The notes beneath the pieces were generated by a model that worked only from the letters and a program-made list of their open reading frames with translations, was not told the origin of the DNA and searched no databases. A stretch of 22,424 bases of DNA from NCBI GenBank assembly GCA_946626265.1, contig CAMOUE010000012.1:1-22424 (forward strand), written 5' to 3'. Below are positions 22,343-22,424 of this stretch, piece by piece (positions within the stretch are counted from its first letter, which is position 1; every line of letters begins with the position of its first letter). Source of the stretch: an uncultured Eggerthellaceae bacterium (GTDB lineage Bacteria > Actinomycetota > Coriobacteriia > Coriobacteriales > Eggerthellaceae). The translations under genes and the position numbers were made by a program.

Positions 22343-22369
22343 CTTTGGACAAATGAAAATGCCCCACAT

Positions 22370-22424
22370 GAGTGCGACTACCTACCCTCCCGCAGCCTGG
22401 CGCTGCAGTACTCTCGGCGACGGC
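22370..22424 (-). rRNA. rrf: 5S ribosomal RNA, 3' part (truncated by window edge)
   Basis: Read on the minus strand, the last 55 bases match the 3' half of bacterial 5S rRNA: GCCGAGAGTACTG corresponds to the loop E/helix IV region, and GCGGGAGGGTAGGT to the conserved GCGAGAGUAGG segment before helix I. The exact 3' end (22370) is approximate because the 5' strand of helix I lies outside the window. The rest of an rRNA operon presumably continues beyond the right edge. Confidence 0.85.

Noticed and set aside
1..22369. tRNA genes next to the 5S rRNA or elsewhere
   Set aside because: No cloverleaf with a GTTCGA-type T-loop and acceptor stem could be assembled in the intergenic gaps; the space after 5S holds only the terminator and promoter.
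1..22424. CRISPR array, prophage, or intact insertion sequence
   Set aside because: No regularly spaced repeats, integrase, transposase or phage structural genes are seen on either strand.

Overview
This is a high-GC window, most likely from an actinobacterium. The codon bias, the gene content and the LicC/LicA-type and two-domain glycosyltransferase proteins would suit a gut Coriobacteriia/Eggerthellaceae-type genome, but that placement is inference because no diagnostic 16S or core marker is present. Nearly the whole window is a cell-surface polysaccharide or glycoconjugate locus of 16 protein genes. All but one lie on the minus strand, so the locus reads from right to left.

Right edge: the 3' end of a 5S rRNA gene (minus strand) runs off the window. 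It is followed by a compact hairpin terminator and a small promoter region with two TACAAT boxes. The first block then reads: a GtrII-like polytopic membrane glucosyltransferase (20756-22267), an NAD-dependent sugar epimerase (19824-20735), a membrane-anchored UDP-sugar 4,6-dehydratase of the CapD/WbpM/FlaA1 type (17882-19726), a second polytopic GT-C-like membrane protein (16100-17866), a polyprenyl-phosphate glycosyltransferase with C-terminal membrane segments (15083-16030), an ATP-grasp ligase (13821-15086), two adjacent four-helix half-transporters of the SMR/ArnE-ArnF kind (13380-13820 and 13042-13380), and a second GtrB/DPM1-like glycosyltransferase (12019-12987). Several of these genes overlap or abut, so they are probably co-transcribed and translationally coupled. 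Together they look like an extracytoplasmic decoration system: load a sugar on a lipid carrier, flip it, and attach it outside.

Middle: a 205-nt nested inverted repeat (11800-12004, outer arms 47 bp and perfectly complementary) separates that block from the next. The next block begins with glf (UDP-galactopyranose mutase), whose -10 box sits inside a 13-bp palindrome. It continues with a three-domain wHTH-LicC-LicA fusion protein (the LicC signature loop is degenerate), a GT2-GT4 double glycosyltransferase, an MBOAT O-acyltransferase, its DHHW partner protein, and a 57-residue acidic protein whose start overlaps the DHHW stop. This block would supply galactofuranose, a possible phosphocholine-type substituent and O-acylation.

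Left: a lone plus-strand two-domain GT2 glycosyltransferase (1336-3453) converges on the acylation genes across a pair of strong hairpins. It diverges from a further GT2 gene (164-1243) across a 92-bp promoter region that holds a perfect 14-bp palindrome. The first 163 bases are GC-rich and carry no gene that I can support.

No initiating phosphoglycosyl transferase, Wzx flippase, Wzy polymerase, ABC exporter or LicD transferase is visible, so the locus depends on functions encoded elsewhere.
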